From the NCBI GenBank assembly GCA_903813345.2, contig CAIIXF020000010.1, forward strand, positions 24,719,740 to 24,783,739: 64,000 nucleotides of DNA, read 5' to 3'. The notes beneath the pieces are model-generated. The model worked only from the letters and a program-made list of their open reading frames with translations. It did no database searches and was not told where the DNA came from. Source of the DNA: Owenia fusiformis (Eukaryota; Annelida; Polychaeta; Sabellida; Oweniidae). Below, piece by piece: positions 53,443 through 63,948 of this stretch (positions within the stretch are counted from its first letter, which is position 1; every line of letters starts with the position of its first letter). The position numbers were made by a program, and so were the translations under genes.

Positions 53443-54745
53443 CATTAAGTGTAAACGGGATTTTAAAAAGTCATCTTCGACTAGCTAGTGTAGATATCTC
53501 TATCAATTTCTTAAGATTATTCATAAATGTTTATCTTAAGAAAACGTAAACGTACAGACGCCATATGATCGAGAGGCTGGAAGCTAACGCCCCATGCTCA
53601 CATATTAACATGCACTGCACCAACACCTTCATAAAATAAAACAGCATTTGACAAGAGGTAAAAATCACATTTATCTTTAACAACAGCTGTAGCTTGTATA
53701 AGGTATACTTGAATATGTTCGTTGAACATCACTTGTTACTTATTAGAAACCTGAATGGATTTTAAATATAATTATTGCATTGTTTAATATTACATCTCAT
53801 GAATTTCAATAACACTGACACCGTACAGGGGAGTTGAAAACGTACATTTTTGACAGACTTTATCATATTCTGTTTTTATATACACAGGAATCCAACGCTG
53901 AAAAACTCAAGCATCCCCGGGAAGAGATCACAGATGTATCTGATAGGCAAATGCTAATTAGTATGCATTATTGCACAAGCAGATCCCCATCTGTTCATGT
54001 ATTATTATAAAAAACGGAAAATTATTATAAAGCATGGCAAATTAGGGAATAACATCGAATCAAATTGTTAAAAATCCTGAGGCAAACCTCAATAGATTTT
54101 GATCACTAAATAACGGTGGAGTTATTCCTTACATTAGGTGATCATTATACACTGTATGCATTTAGTGCATCACAAACTAAACATTTCCTCTCATTTTCAA
54201 TAGATTTATTTACGTTCATGACAGGGGAAAGTGAGTTTAAGGCCAACTTATTTGAGGCAAATTCAAAAATAGCAACGAGTCATGCTTTAAATGAGCGACG
54301 GGGCAATTAAAAAATGTGACGAGTCAAATTTTCAAAACGACGAGGTAAAGCTCGCTTGCATTAACCTTAAGCGTCTGATTCTTACCATTTCGATTTAAGT
54401 ATCAAATTCTGTAATGATTCTTTCACTAAAAGGGGAGAGATGTTATGAACATTGAAATTAACATTTATTGATTCATAGATGTCAGTAGTAGGACATTACA
54501 TTATATTTATTTTAATGTAGTGATAAGGCAATAGTAGGCCCTGGTTGTCTTTCATTTCGTTTACTATACATATTGTACTAAGCCCCAGGTATCAAATTAA
54601 CCCTGCCTATTTATATTGTAAGGAATGAAACAAAACGATCACATTTAAGGATTGGGGTTTACCAATATAACAAGCAAGATTTCACGCTTACCTGTAGAAA
54701 GTACACTAATCTGACGTCATTTTCCTGCGCGCACATAGAAGTCAG
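53443..54745. other. Intronic spacer
   Basis: No ORF with recognisable motifs. ACGAGG/GACGAGTCA-type words near 54060-54360 recall the ACGAGGCA repeats of the 238-4555 element but form no clear unit. Confidence 0.4.
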
Positions 54746-54919
54746 GTTCGTAGCCAGAGGGGGAGCTGCGGGAGTGGAAGCTCCCCCCCTGGCCAGAAAT
54801 TCTTTCAAAATCATGCAGTTTTCACCATTCTGAGAATTTTTCGCATGATTTTTAGCCAAAATTGTGAAAAACCCCCCCCTGGAAAAAAGCTCCCCCTCCT
54901 GGTAAAAGCTGGCTATGGG
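54746..54919. mobile_element. 174-bp MITE related to the GCCCGTAGCC element
   Basis: Left GGTTCGTAGCCAGAGGGGGA, right AAAAGCTGGCTATGGGC, mutually inverted, with AGCTCCCCC blocks inside each end. A short relative of 1012-2375. The Gly/Pro-rich ORF over it is an artefact. Confidence 0.7.
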
Positions 54920-55364
54920 CAAGGAAGTACACGTTCATGCTTTGAGCTAGCACATGTTCATGCTTTGTTGAATACACGTCTGTAAATTGCACCAATATGA
55001 TAATCTCATGTAAAAACCTGTAAACGTCACACTGGCCCACAGAATATAAACAAATCTGACGTCATTTAAGTTCATGTTCAATTTTTGTTAAATACCTGTA
55101 GCTTAACCTCTCTATTATGTTTTCTTCTGAACCAATCAACATATTTCTCTATAATTTTAGGATACATTTTAATCACTGTACTAGTGACATATTATGTGCA
55201 AATCAGTACTATAGCAAATACTTCATTGATGTTAAAGAATTATAATCTAATACCCCCCTCACATATTATTCTAGCGGGTTAAAATGGCTCAAAATCCTTT
55301 GTCCACAAATGATGTCTAATAAGTGGCCCTCTGACTTCCCAAAACGCTTGCTGGAGACTCGCCT
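54920..55364. other. Intronic spacer
   Basis: Contains the inverse of 50130-50180 and two TCTGACGTCATTT words (54712 and 55055). No gene. Confidence 0.4.
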
Positions 55365-55456
55365 ATAATTGAACGAAGTTCAGAGGATATATGTAATGCC
55401 TCCGTCTGTCCATCCGTCCGCCCAGGCAATTACTCAAATACCTTTGGCCCGATTTT

Positions 55457-56300
55457 ACAGTACAACTTATAACGTATACTTATACTTATAAGCAAACGTA
55501 CAAGGTGTTTCATAATGTGGGCTTTTCGTCAGGAAAGATCTTCTCGGACTGTAATAAATAAAGGTCAAAGGGATGCCATTTGTTCTTTCTTGAAATGTAG
55601 CATGTTTAGTTGATCCAAATGTGTTTGTCTAGAATAAAATAGGCTCATATATAGTACATATGTTATAGACCTATCTCTTCTCAAATTGACTTTTTGGAAA
55701 TGCTCGTTATGAAACACCCTGTATGTCATTTGTTGAGCTACTGAATGGGTCGTTTCCAGGAATCGCTAGAACCTACTGGTTTGATTGGTGTTTCAAATTG
55801 ATGGAATTGAAATTGAATTTGATTGGATACTTCTCCTACTCAGCCAATTATTTCTAAAAAATGCTTGCGGTCAATTGTTCCACACACATGCAGGTAAAGC
55901 TTTATACGGAGATCCAACTGTATACGTTTATCATCTCGTATATATACCGTTTTGTAAGTTCATTGAACTTATACTGATCATGAAAACTTTGAAATAATCA
56001 ACTTGTTTATGTAATGACTCCCTTTAAAGGATCATGACTCACTTTAAAGGATCGTGTTCATAATACACTACAACTTCTAGGACAAGGAAGCAAGCATTTA
56101 ATTATAATGAGCATAATATACATGTGCAGATGACAGTGCATTTACAGTCTCTAGTTGATGGATCTTTTCTATATCGGGAATAGTTATGTTCTATTAAGTA
56201 CAATTTGAAATTGATTTTAGTAAATATAATAGTTCGATATGACCCTTTAACGTATACATATACGTATAAGTTGTACTTTCACTTATGTGCGAAATCTCTC
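55457..56300. mobile_element. ~840-bp TIR element inside the pearl-like copy
   Basis: GTACAACTTATAACGTATAC at the left is inverted at the right (GTATACATATACGTATAAGTTGTAC). Exact boundaries are uncertain by a few bases at the left and about 20 at the right. A mariner-type MITE (55501-55721) is nested in its left arm. Confidence 0.65.
55501..55721. mobile_element. 221-bp MITE with TA duplication
   Basis: CAAGGTGTTTCATAATG and the inverse of CAGGGTGTTTCATAACG, flanked by TA (55499-55500 and 55722-55723). No coding content. Confidence 0.88.
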
Positions 56301-57194
56301 TATTTTGTACACATATACTCTATGGTGTACAAGTTCTGCTCGAAAGCCGATTTTCAAAATGGCCGCTCATTTAAAAATGACGGCCATTTTAGTGCCGATT
56401 TTACAGTAATTTAGGTGCAATATGTAAAACTGTAATCGCAATATGTTTTCAATTTAAAAAATTATAAAGGACATTAATAAAGCTAGAAATGTAGATATTA
56501 AAGAAGCACATGGCGGCCATCTTGAAAAATGGCGGTCCTCACCCGTTATTTTCAGATTTTTGCTGTAACTCGAAAAGTATAAGTGGAGCAATTTTGATCA
56601 TATTTTGTATGTGAATAGTATAAGCATGGCACACATTGTGGCCATTTTGAAAAATGGCCGCCATTTTTGCTATATACTTTGTTTGTAAAAATGCCAGTCA
56701 TGGCTGTTTGGTGGGATTTGCTACGCTTTAGCGTTGCTGTTGTCTAGTTATCCCACCGAACGAAGTTCGAGGGGAATATAGAAAAGCTGTTCGTCCATCC
56801 GTTCATCCGTCCGTTCTTCTGTCCGTACGTCCGTCCATTCATCCGTCCGTTCGTGTGGCCGGGCAATAGCTCAAATAACGGTTGACTGATTTCGTTCAAA
56901 TTTTATACGTTTATGCCACCGTAGGATTTCCACAGGAGAAGGAATTTTCAATATGGCCGCTCAATTCAAAATGGCGGCCATTTTTCGGAAAAAATATAAT
57001 CTTTGATAACTCAAATAAGGAATGTACTAAAACCCCTTCGACCCTGCAACCTACGACTTACAGCGTGTCAAGAATTTTTGAAATATATTTTTATAAAAAC
57101 CCTTCGACCTTCTAGATATTTCTCAGTCCATATGAAGTTGCTGGAAATATTACTTTGTATATAGAACTTAAGAATCTGTCCCAAGAGAGTTAAA

Positions 57195-57455
57195 GATATT
57201 TAAAGCTGGACTTCGATCGGAGACGGCGATATGATTTTGGAAAGGTATCTAAATGAAGAATGTGACGTCACTTCGGAATCATAGCATTCAAAATAAGTAG
57301 CGTTTAATTACTACCACCATTCATAACATCACGGTGCTCTAGCGGTAGAATGCTCGCTTAACACGCGGGAGGCCCGGGTTCGAATCCCGCTATCGCCTTT
57401 TTATTATTTTTTTAAACTAAATGATTGTTCTTTGACATTACGCAGATAATTTTTA
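57195..57455 (+). repeat. tRNA-like repeat, third copy
   Basis: GATATGATTTTGGAAAGGTA, AATGTGACGTCACTTCGGAA, TAAGTAGCGTTTAATTACTA, tRNA-like core (57331-57398), T-rich tract, AATGATTGTTCTTTGACATTACGC. Orientation is opposite to the copies at 8.7 and 11.3 kb. Here it is not next to any recombinase. Confidence 0.78.
57331..57398 (+). pseudogene. tRNA-like domain, best preserved
   Basis: GCTCTAGCGGTAGAATGCTC (D-arm with A box), anticodon arm with a 7-base loop TTAACAC (AAC at anticodon positions), GCGGGAGGC, CCGGGTTCGAATCCCG (perfect B box). The body resembles tRNA-Gly (AGCGGTAGAAT.CTCGC), while the anticodon reads as Val. The acceptor strands (ATCACGG / TATCGCC) pair poorly. A functional tRNA is unlikely. 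Confidence 0.65.
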
Positions 57456-58136
57456 TTTATTTATTTTACATAAACTTTATATTAGAGCTTGAAAATGTAA
57501 AAACAATATATGTCAACATATTGCGTTTTGGAGCGATGTGCAGGTTTAATGTATTCAAGCACATTCGAATGTGAACGTTTCTTACCTCCTCAGTAAAAAT
57601 GCTTGTGCTTTTCCCATCACATTGTAACAGTGGCGCATCGTGCATATTTTCAGGAGGTCAAATTTTTTATATAGTTTAAAGAGAACCGTCTTTTGATTTT
57701 ATCAACTTTGATTCAATTTGGATTTGTATAGTTAAGAATCTAATGCCAACTAAATAAGTAGATTCTTTGTTTTGCATCCTACAAAATCCAAAGCATGCAA
57801 GGGTACAAGGAAAATAAACACAAACTCAAGAAAAAGCTTGCAAGCTAGGTCATATCAGGTTCGTATAACCAGCTTTTGCCAATTTAAGTTTTTCAAAAGG
57901 ATCAAGGGGTGAACATTGGACAATTTTCAAGTGGCCCATAAATCTTGAAAATGCTCAGAATTGTGAAAAATTGTACTGATTTTGAGTGAATATTTGGCCA
58001 ATGGAGTGGTCCACTTGAACCCACGAATGCCCCCCCCCCTGAATATATACATTTTAAGGGCATGAAGGTTATTACAAACATCTATACAACTATATTTATT
58101 AGACATAGATATGAAACATTTCAGAACTAGATAACA

Positions 58137-58302
58137 GCAACGCGAGGTGGAGCAAATCCCATCGAACTTTTGATCTCAAAATCGTTCAACTACTTTTCAA
58201 GTTTTAGTAAAAAAGTAAAATAAGACTTTAAAATACTGTAGAGGCCACTTTTCAAAATGGCCACCTGGCCAATGTGCCATGCTTATGAGTATCAACATAC
58301 TA
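58137..58302 (+). mobile_element. Pearl-like subfamily B end fragment
   Basis: CTAGATAACAGCAACGCGAG, GAGCAAATCCCATCGAAC, then one core unit (TCAACTACTTTTCAAGTTTTAG, CAATGTGCCATGCTTATGAG). Nested in the 1612-bp element. Confidence 0.7.
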
Positions 58303-58838
58303 GGGGGGTAGGGACGAAAAATTTCGAACGCAATGCGTGACATATACATAATTCGCGTGAAAAGTCCGAACAAAATGCGTATGTTTTTTTTTTGCTGTGT
58401 AGACAAACTTTTTTAGAAATTTTTCTACTGAAACATTTTTGCTTGACAATTACCAGGTAAAATGCGTGCACAGGGAGCTCAAGTTGGAACTATACGTAAT
58501 CATTTAATAAACTGGACTGGGAAATCAGAGGTCGAAAGGTTTTTCAATAAAATATATTCCAAAAATTCTTGACACCCAGTAAGTCGTAGGGTCGAAGGGT
58601 CGTAAGTCGAAGGGTTTTTAGTACATTCCCTCAAATACTAGTGGATGGATTTGGTTCAAATTTTATATGCTGTTGCCTGGGTACAAAGGAGTCTTGCTCA
58701 AGAAGACATTTTCAAGATGGCCACCAAATTTCGAAATCGCGGCCATTTTCGTAAAAAAAAATGTTATCTTTGATAACTCAATTACCATTGAATGGATTTG
58801 GTTCAAATTTTACAAACTGATGCCTATGGACATAGGAG

Positions 58839-59474
58839 TAGTGTTGTAACTCGCAGGGATTTTTGGAATCGAGTAATTCGTGTGATTTTGAGTCTGAGAT
58901 CGAATAAGAATCGCGATTTTTCATCAAAAAAATAAACAAGAAAAAATCTTACCATTGCATGTCATATGGTCGTTTTTTAGTCCTTTTTTCAATGTTGTTC
59001 ACTTGCACAATACCCTAGGTACGCTAGGTATATCAAGAGTTGTCCATATCATCTACCGATTTAAATAACATACTTACGATTAATTACGACAAAAATTGAA
59101 ATATTGTTTATTTTATGTTTCCCGCCACACATTGTTGCAGCACTTTCATTTCCGGTTCTACGGACTGAATTAATCATGGAATTAAAAAATAGACTCAAAA
59201 ATATTTCATTTAAATTAGATTTATTACTCATATTCATTCAAATAAAAGCAAATGATACACGGAACAATCATTTGTACATAGTTTCACCCTGTTTGTAAGA
59301 AAAAACAATGCATTTGACGTCAGGATTCGCTGTGAATTCGTGAATACTAATACAAATTCGCGAGTCTCAGACTCGTGTAATAATTCGCGAAATCTGAACT
59401 CCTAATCGAGCCGAATTCTATAACACCTTGGCGAGACGATTCGATGACTACGTGAGTACTTATCTACACCACTA
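58839..59474. mobile_element. 636-bp hAT-like element with 8-bp TSD CATAGGAG
   Basis: Ends TAGTGTTGTA and the inverse of TAGTGGTGTA, flanked by CATAGGAG (58831-58838 and 59475-59482). The ends contain AACTCGC/ATTCGCGA words repeated in both orientations (AATTCGCGAGTCTCAGACTCG). No transposase. Confidence 0.87.
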
Positions 59475-60255
59475 CATAGGAGCTCTGCTTGAGAAGGGAT
59501 CTTCAAGATCCAGGGAGCTAAATTTCAAAATGGCCGCCATTTTTCATTAAAGAAAGTAACCTTTGATAACTAAGATACCTGTGAATGGATTTGGTTCAAA
59601 TTCTATATGCTGATGCCTAGAGACAAAGAAGTTCTGCTCACTAAGACATTTTCAAGATGGCCACTGAATTTCAAAATGGCAGCCATTTTTCATAAAAAGA
59701 ACGTAATTATTGATAACACAATACCAGTGGATGGATTTGGTTCCAATTTTATATGCTGATGTTTAGGGAAAAAGGAGATCTGCTTCAGAAGAAATTTCAA
59801 AGGTGTCAGCTGAATTTCAAAATGGCTGCCATTTTTCATAAAAAAGGTAATCTTTGATAACTCAAATACCATTCAACGGATTTACTTCAAATTTTATATA
59901 CTGATGCCTAGAGATAAAAGAGCTCTGCTTGAGAAGAATCTTTTTTCAAGGTGGCTGCTATTTATCGAAATCTCCGCCATTTTTCATGAAACATGTAATC
60001 CTTGAAAACTCAAGTACCAGTTGACAGATTTGGATTAAATTGTATATGTAGATACCTTGGGACATAGGAGATCTGCTAAATAAGGAATCTAAAGATAACA
60101 GCTGAATTTCAAAATGGCAACCATGTTTCATAAAAACATAATCTTTGATAATTCAAATACCAGTGGATGGATTTGGCTCAAATTTTATATGGCCGCTTTA
60201 ACATGTTTTGTTCGGTGGGATTTGCTACTCCGTGGAGTTGCTGTTTTTCTAGTTT

Positions 60256-60470
60256 AATCAAGGGTAGTGTCAATGGTAAATATTACATTTTGACATATAC
60301 AGATTCATGAATATACATGTAGTGTTCATTGGGATTTGCTTCTCCGTTGAGTTGCAGATTTCTTGTTTTGTCTCTAGATAATACTATATCAACTAGTGTA
60401 GCCCCTTTTTATAAGAAAGCTGACCTTAGAAACAAATGTTCCAAATGAAAGAAATTGTTTATATTTTCAG
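60256..60470. repeat. Pearl-like subfamily C terminal fragment ahead of exon 4
   Basis: 60270-60376 (ACATATACAGATTCATGAATATAC, TCATTGGGATTTGCTTCTCC, GAGTTGCAGATTTCT) matches the end of the element at 61853-61943. Confidence 0.65.
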
Positions 60471-60527
60471 TACCATGAGCTATTCCCTGCCCTCAGTGCA
60501 ATATTAGAGCAGATACAACATAACAAG
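60471..60527 (+). CDS. TUBGCP4: TUBGCP4 coding exon 4
   Basis: A 57-base exon after TATTTTCAG encoding YHELFPALSAILEQIQHNK, followed by the donor GTATGG. It aligns to vertebrate FQLLFPSVMVVVEQIKSQK directly downstream of the exon-3 sequence. Phases are 0 at both ends. It is too short to find by ORF length and was recognised only by homology and splice sites. It lies just downstream of a nested pearl-like block that ends near 60254. Confidence 0.88.
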
Positions 60528-60852
60528 GTATGGATAAACGTGTTAACTCTGCTGCTCAGTATCTAAGAATGTTGACCAATTATTTTTTATTTTCTCCCAA
60601 AAGTGAAGCATAACAGCTTGGTACTTGTCTCCTTGCCCTCATCCTTGCTAAGGAGGGAAAGGCATTTCTAAAAGCTACAAATTCTATGAGACTATCAAAC
60701 ATGGGAATAAGTCAATATTTCATATAATTTCTGAAAATAATACATAAAACCCTGCCAGAAAGACTTATTGTTGCTAAGAAATACCTTATAAAAGGTTCGG
60801 TGCCAATCTAAGCGATATGTGTTTGTTCACAAGAATACATTACATATTTCAG

Positions 60853-60932
60853 GCCCATGGATGTTATATTCTTGAAGTTGTACATAGAAATGCTATGTCG
60901 GGAGCACCCGTTATTAGGCAGTCTTTACTGAG
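60853..60932 (+). CDS. TUBGCP4: TUBGCP4 coding exon 5 (last in window)
   Basis: After CATATTTCAG the reading frame gives AHGCYILEVVHRNAMSGAPV and then IRQSLLR, matching vertebrate IHGCQILETVYKHSCGGLPPVRSALEK. The donor is CTGAG|GTTAGT in phase 2. The preceding intron is only 325 bases. I looked for the next conserved block (the segment following ALEK in vertebrates, ILAVCHG...) between 60933 and 64000 and did not see it. The rest of the protein, about 500 residues including the C-terminal gamma-tubulin-binding domain, must therefore be outside the window. Confidence 0.9.
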
Positions 60933-61106
60933 GTTAGTTGTTGCATGCAACAAATCAACATATTATAGCTGACATCTTAAAACTTTAACAAATTCTAAAT
61001 GTACAGAAAATGATTTGTAATCCTTTTTGTGAAGAGGGGTTTTGGTAAAAGTTTAGTGCATTAACATCAAGTCCAAAATTAGAAATGTGTATCTAAAAAT
61101 CTGTTT

Positions 61107-61943
61107 TATTATCCCAACACACAAAGTTTGGTAGGGATATAGTGAAGCCCTCAGGTCCATCAGTCAGTCATTCAGTCAGTCCATTTGTCCGTCTGTCCGG
61201 AGGATAACTCAAATACTAGCAGATGGATTTTCTCCATATTTGATTGAAATATGTAAATTGGTCACCAGTTTACACAAAAAAAGTTCAAGATGGCAGCTGC
61301 TTTAGAAATTGCAGGAATGTTTTGTGAAAATGATAAGTTTTTCATTTTAAACCGCCAAAGTAATGAATATTGTTGGTTGAACTTCTGGTGGTATATTCAC
61401 ATGCACAACATCTATCTATTTTGCGTATATTTTTTGTGTTTTTCAGCCTAATGCCAAGGGGCCGTGTAGGGGGGTCGGAAAAAAAGGATTTTTGTTAACT
61501 TTGAGATCTTTCTGAAGTTTACTTTATTGTACTCAAATGAAAGGCAATTTAGAGTAGATTGCAAATATTGTATCCTTTTTCTGATTCAGGCCTGGTAAAA
61601 TTCAAAATGACCATTTCATGTGGGATTTCACATTAATTTTTGATGTCTTCAAAGTAGATACTATGGCTATATTATACTCAAATTGAAGGAATTTTAGAGT
61701 AGATCACAATTATGGTGTTGCTTTTCTGATTCGTATCTCAGAAAATTCTAAATGGCGGTCTAGAGCAAGCATTAGCCATAGATACTAGTATTCCGTAATT
61801 CCGCGGCGTGGACGGATGTATGTCTTTTAATATCTGCCAATTTAATCAAGAGTGGAGTAGATGTATTACATTGTGACATATACAGATTCATGAATATACC
61901 GTTCGTCGGGATTTGCTACTCCATGGAGTTGCCGATTTCTAGT
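61107..61943 (-). mobile_element. Pearl-like subfamily C, complete
   Basis: Begins TTATTATCCCAACACACAAAG, GGTAGGGATATAGTGAAGCC with a mixed TCAGTCAGTC/CCGTCTGTCC array (61156-61200). Cores contain ATAACTCAAATACTAGCAGATGG and AAGATGGCAGC. It ends GTTCGTCGGGATTTGCTACTCC, ATGGAGTTGCCGATTTCTAG. Confidence 0.72.
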
Positions 61944-62264
61944 AAAAATTGTATGAGGGTTTGTAACCAGTTTAAAAAAATTACATTTATAATTTGGTTG
62001 AAAACTTTTGAGACTACCTCAAAGGTTGGTATCGATATGGTGAATTGAATTCAATGTTTTTCTCTTAAAACAATTATTGTAAACACTCTGTAAAAAAACA
62101 TGGTCCTCTATGTAATTTTGACTGATTGACAACAATTAAATGCAAAAATTATTGATATATAATTTATATAACTGTTTTTTTGTTAAATTTTTGTTTTGTT
62201 TTTAGTGCAATAGTTTTTTGTTCCTTTTTACCATTTCTTGAGAATGAGAAAAACATATCTTTCC
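61944..62264. other. Intronic spacer
   Basis: AT-rich, nothing recognised. Confidence 0.4.
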
Positions 62265-62535
62265 GAAGCTTGTTGGAACAAAATAGCATATACAACATTT
62301 TCTTAGACCTCTCAATATTATAGTTATACAAAGGAGATTTTGGTTGATTTAACAAAAGGTATTCAAAAAATTAAAACAAAAACCCCCAAAATAGATAAAA
62401 ATTAAGATAAACCTTTTATTTCATTAACAATATACTTTTTTTAAATCAACCAAACTTTCCTTTGTCAGTTTGTACAATAACAATATTGAGAGACCTAAAC
62501 ACGTTGAGTTTATGTTATTTTGTTCCAATGAGGTT
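62265..62535. mobile_element. ~265-bp foldback MITE
   Basis: Arms TTGGAACAAAATA...AGACCTCTCAATATTAT...AAAGGAGATTTTGGTTGATTT and their inverse (62440-62529) surround about 80 AT-rich bases. The - strand ORFs here are artefacts. Confidence 0.78.
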
Positions 62536-62594
62536 CGGATTTAGTTTCATTCAGAACATATGACACCAAGAACAAAAGAAGTGTCTGATTTGTT

Positions 62595-62830
62595 TTTATG
62601 TCCCCACCACATAGTGTAGGGCCATATTGTTGGCCTAGGCGCATAAGTCTGTCTGTCTGTCTGTCCGTACGTCCGGCAGTTTTCTCCAAAACCGCTACAG
62701 ATATCACCTTCAAATTTTCAGGGATAACTTATGAGTGCATGCAGATGTGGACGAAAGATTTTTAGCTCGATTCCTACTTCCTGTTGGCCATTTTGAAGTC
62801 AAATGCTAAAATCATTGTCTGCAAACTTTA
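62595..62830 (-). mobile_element. Fragment of another CTGT/CCGT-array element
   Basis: TATGTCCCCACCACATAGTG, GGCCTAGGCGCATAA, a (GTCT)n array (62647-62668) and GTCCGTACGTCCGGCAG, then AAAACCGCTACAGATATCAC and TTCCTACTTCCTGTTGGCCA. Same layout as the pearl-like elements but different end sequence. Confidence 0.55.
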
Positions 62831-63366
62831 AGAAAAACGGCTTCACGGTTGCTTTTAAAACTTTAACATCTTGTTCAGCTCACTTCATTCTGATTAGATA
62901 TTGGACATGTTAGCTCAGTCATGTCAGCCATTCTTAATGTCTTAAGAAAAGTTAGCGCGCGATAATACTTTGTTTCATATTGAACGGTGTTTTTGAGTTT
63001 TCATACTTTAACTATTTAGTAGCTTTATAAATAATTTCAGGTGCACTTTGCTGTTAAAGCCTATGTTATTGTTAACAGTAGTTATATGTGATAATTTTGT
63101 AAAAAGAAATCAGCAAAAACTAATAATCACTTTTTTATTGTCGACCAATTTGGATTTTTCCATCCTAAAATCTTGTCTGTAAAGTCTTGTCTACGCGTTT
63201 TCAGGTGAACCGTATGGTAGATCAATTTCAAATTTTCAGGGATGATTCTTAGTATCATAGGCTGGTATCGAAATATTTGTCCGCTGTGACGGAGCATGCT
63301 ATTTTTCATAAAAACACTAAAAATACTTATTTTTTAACTCACATGTTTCGTTTTACCATACAAAAT
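62831..63366. other. Intronic spacer
   Basis: Contains AGCTTTATAAATAATTTCAGGTG (63019), related to a module in the 52-53 kb pearl-like D element, and a stray GTCCGCTGTGACGGAGCATG (63280), a fragment of the palindrome centre at 63625. Confidence 0.45.
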
Positions 63367-63948
63367 TACTTACTCCATGCAATGGATATATCATTTGCGG
63401 GTAACTTTCACTTCTGTTTGAAGTCCAATTACGCTGGGAAGAAAAGCTATTGAAAATGGCGCCGGAGTATCATACTTCAAAATGTACCATTTCTTGTTTA
63501 ACTTTCTAATGGCACGATATAGTGACACGATAATATTTACACATGGTTTCAGCATAACTATGAAGGTATAAATGAGATGTTGATGTATTTGGTCTTTTTA
63601 TAAAAAATAATGTTTAATTTTTTTGTCCGCTGTGAAGGAGCAGTTGCAAATGTGAACTGTGAAAATGCTCCGTCACAGCGGACAAAAAATATTAATATTA
63701 TTTTTTATAAACAATTAAAAAGACCCAATGCATTAATATTTCATTGATACATTCAGAGTTATGGTGAAAACATATGTTAATATTATCATGTCACTATATC
63801 ATGCCATTAAAAAATAAAAAAAAGAAATGGTACATTTTAGAGTTTGATACTCTGGCGCCGTTTTTAATAGATTTTACTCCTAGCGTTATTAGACTTCAAA
63901 CAGAAGTGAAGGTTACATGCAAATGATATATCCATTGCATGGAGTAAG
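63367..63948. repeat. ~580-bp palindrome with 23-base loop
   Basis: Left arm 63367-63642 (TTACTCCATGCAATGGATATATC ... TTGTCCGCTGTGAAGGAGCA) and right arm 63666-63948 are inverse copies with scattered differences (estimated by eye at 10-15%). The loop is 63643-63665. GGCGCC(G/A) and TCACTTCTGTTTGAAGTC are conserved in both arms. No coding content. Confidence 0.9.

Larger units (their letters stand above)
55365..56748 (-). mobile_element. Pearl-like subfamily B with nested TIR element
   Basis: Left part 55365-55456: TAATTGAACGAAGTTCAGAG, CCGTCTGTCCATCCGTCC, CTCAAATACCTTTGGCCCGAT. It resumes at about 56301 (TTTTGTACACATATACTC) and ends TGGTGGGATTTGCTACGCTT, then TAGCGTTGCTGTTGTCTAG. It is joined with no spacer to the next pearl-like element. 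Confidence 0.78.
57018..58629. mobile_element. 1612-bp element with ~75-bp TIRs and 8-bp TSD CTCAAATA
   Basis: (A)GGAATGTACTAAAACCCCTT at the left. The right is inverted and continues through CGACCCT, CCTACGACTTAC, GTGTCAAGAATTTTTG and AATATATTTT. CTCAAATA flanks both sides (57010-57017, 58630-58637). Inside are the third tRNA-like repeat (57195-57455), a pearl-like B end (58137-58302) and the inverse of the 49.1-kb repeat (58330-58475). An 8-bp TSD with GG-start TIRs could be Merlin- or hAT-type. Confidence 0.88.
56749..60255 (-). mobile_element. Pearl-like subfamily A with two large nested insertions
   Basis: Starts TTATCCCACCGAACGAAGTT with a long CCGTCCGT/CCATCCGT array (about 56785-56860). 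It runs through about nine core units (AACTCAAATACTAGTGGATGG, AAAATGGCCGCCATTTTTC) and ends GTTCGGTGGGATTTGCTACT, then CCGTGGAGTTGCTGTTTTTCTAG. It is broken at 57018-58629 and 58839-59474. Without these it would be about 1.26 kb. Confidence 0.82.

Noticed and set aside
57331-57398. Functional tRNA gene
   Set aside because: B box and anticodon arm are good, but the acceptor strands do not pair and the domain is embedded in a dispersed repeat; Gly-like body with Val-type anticodon.
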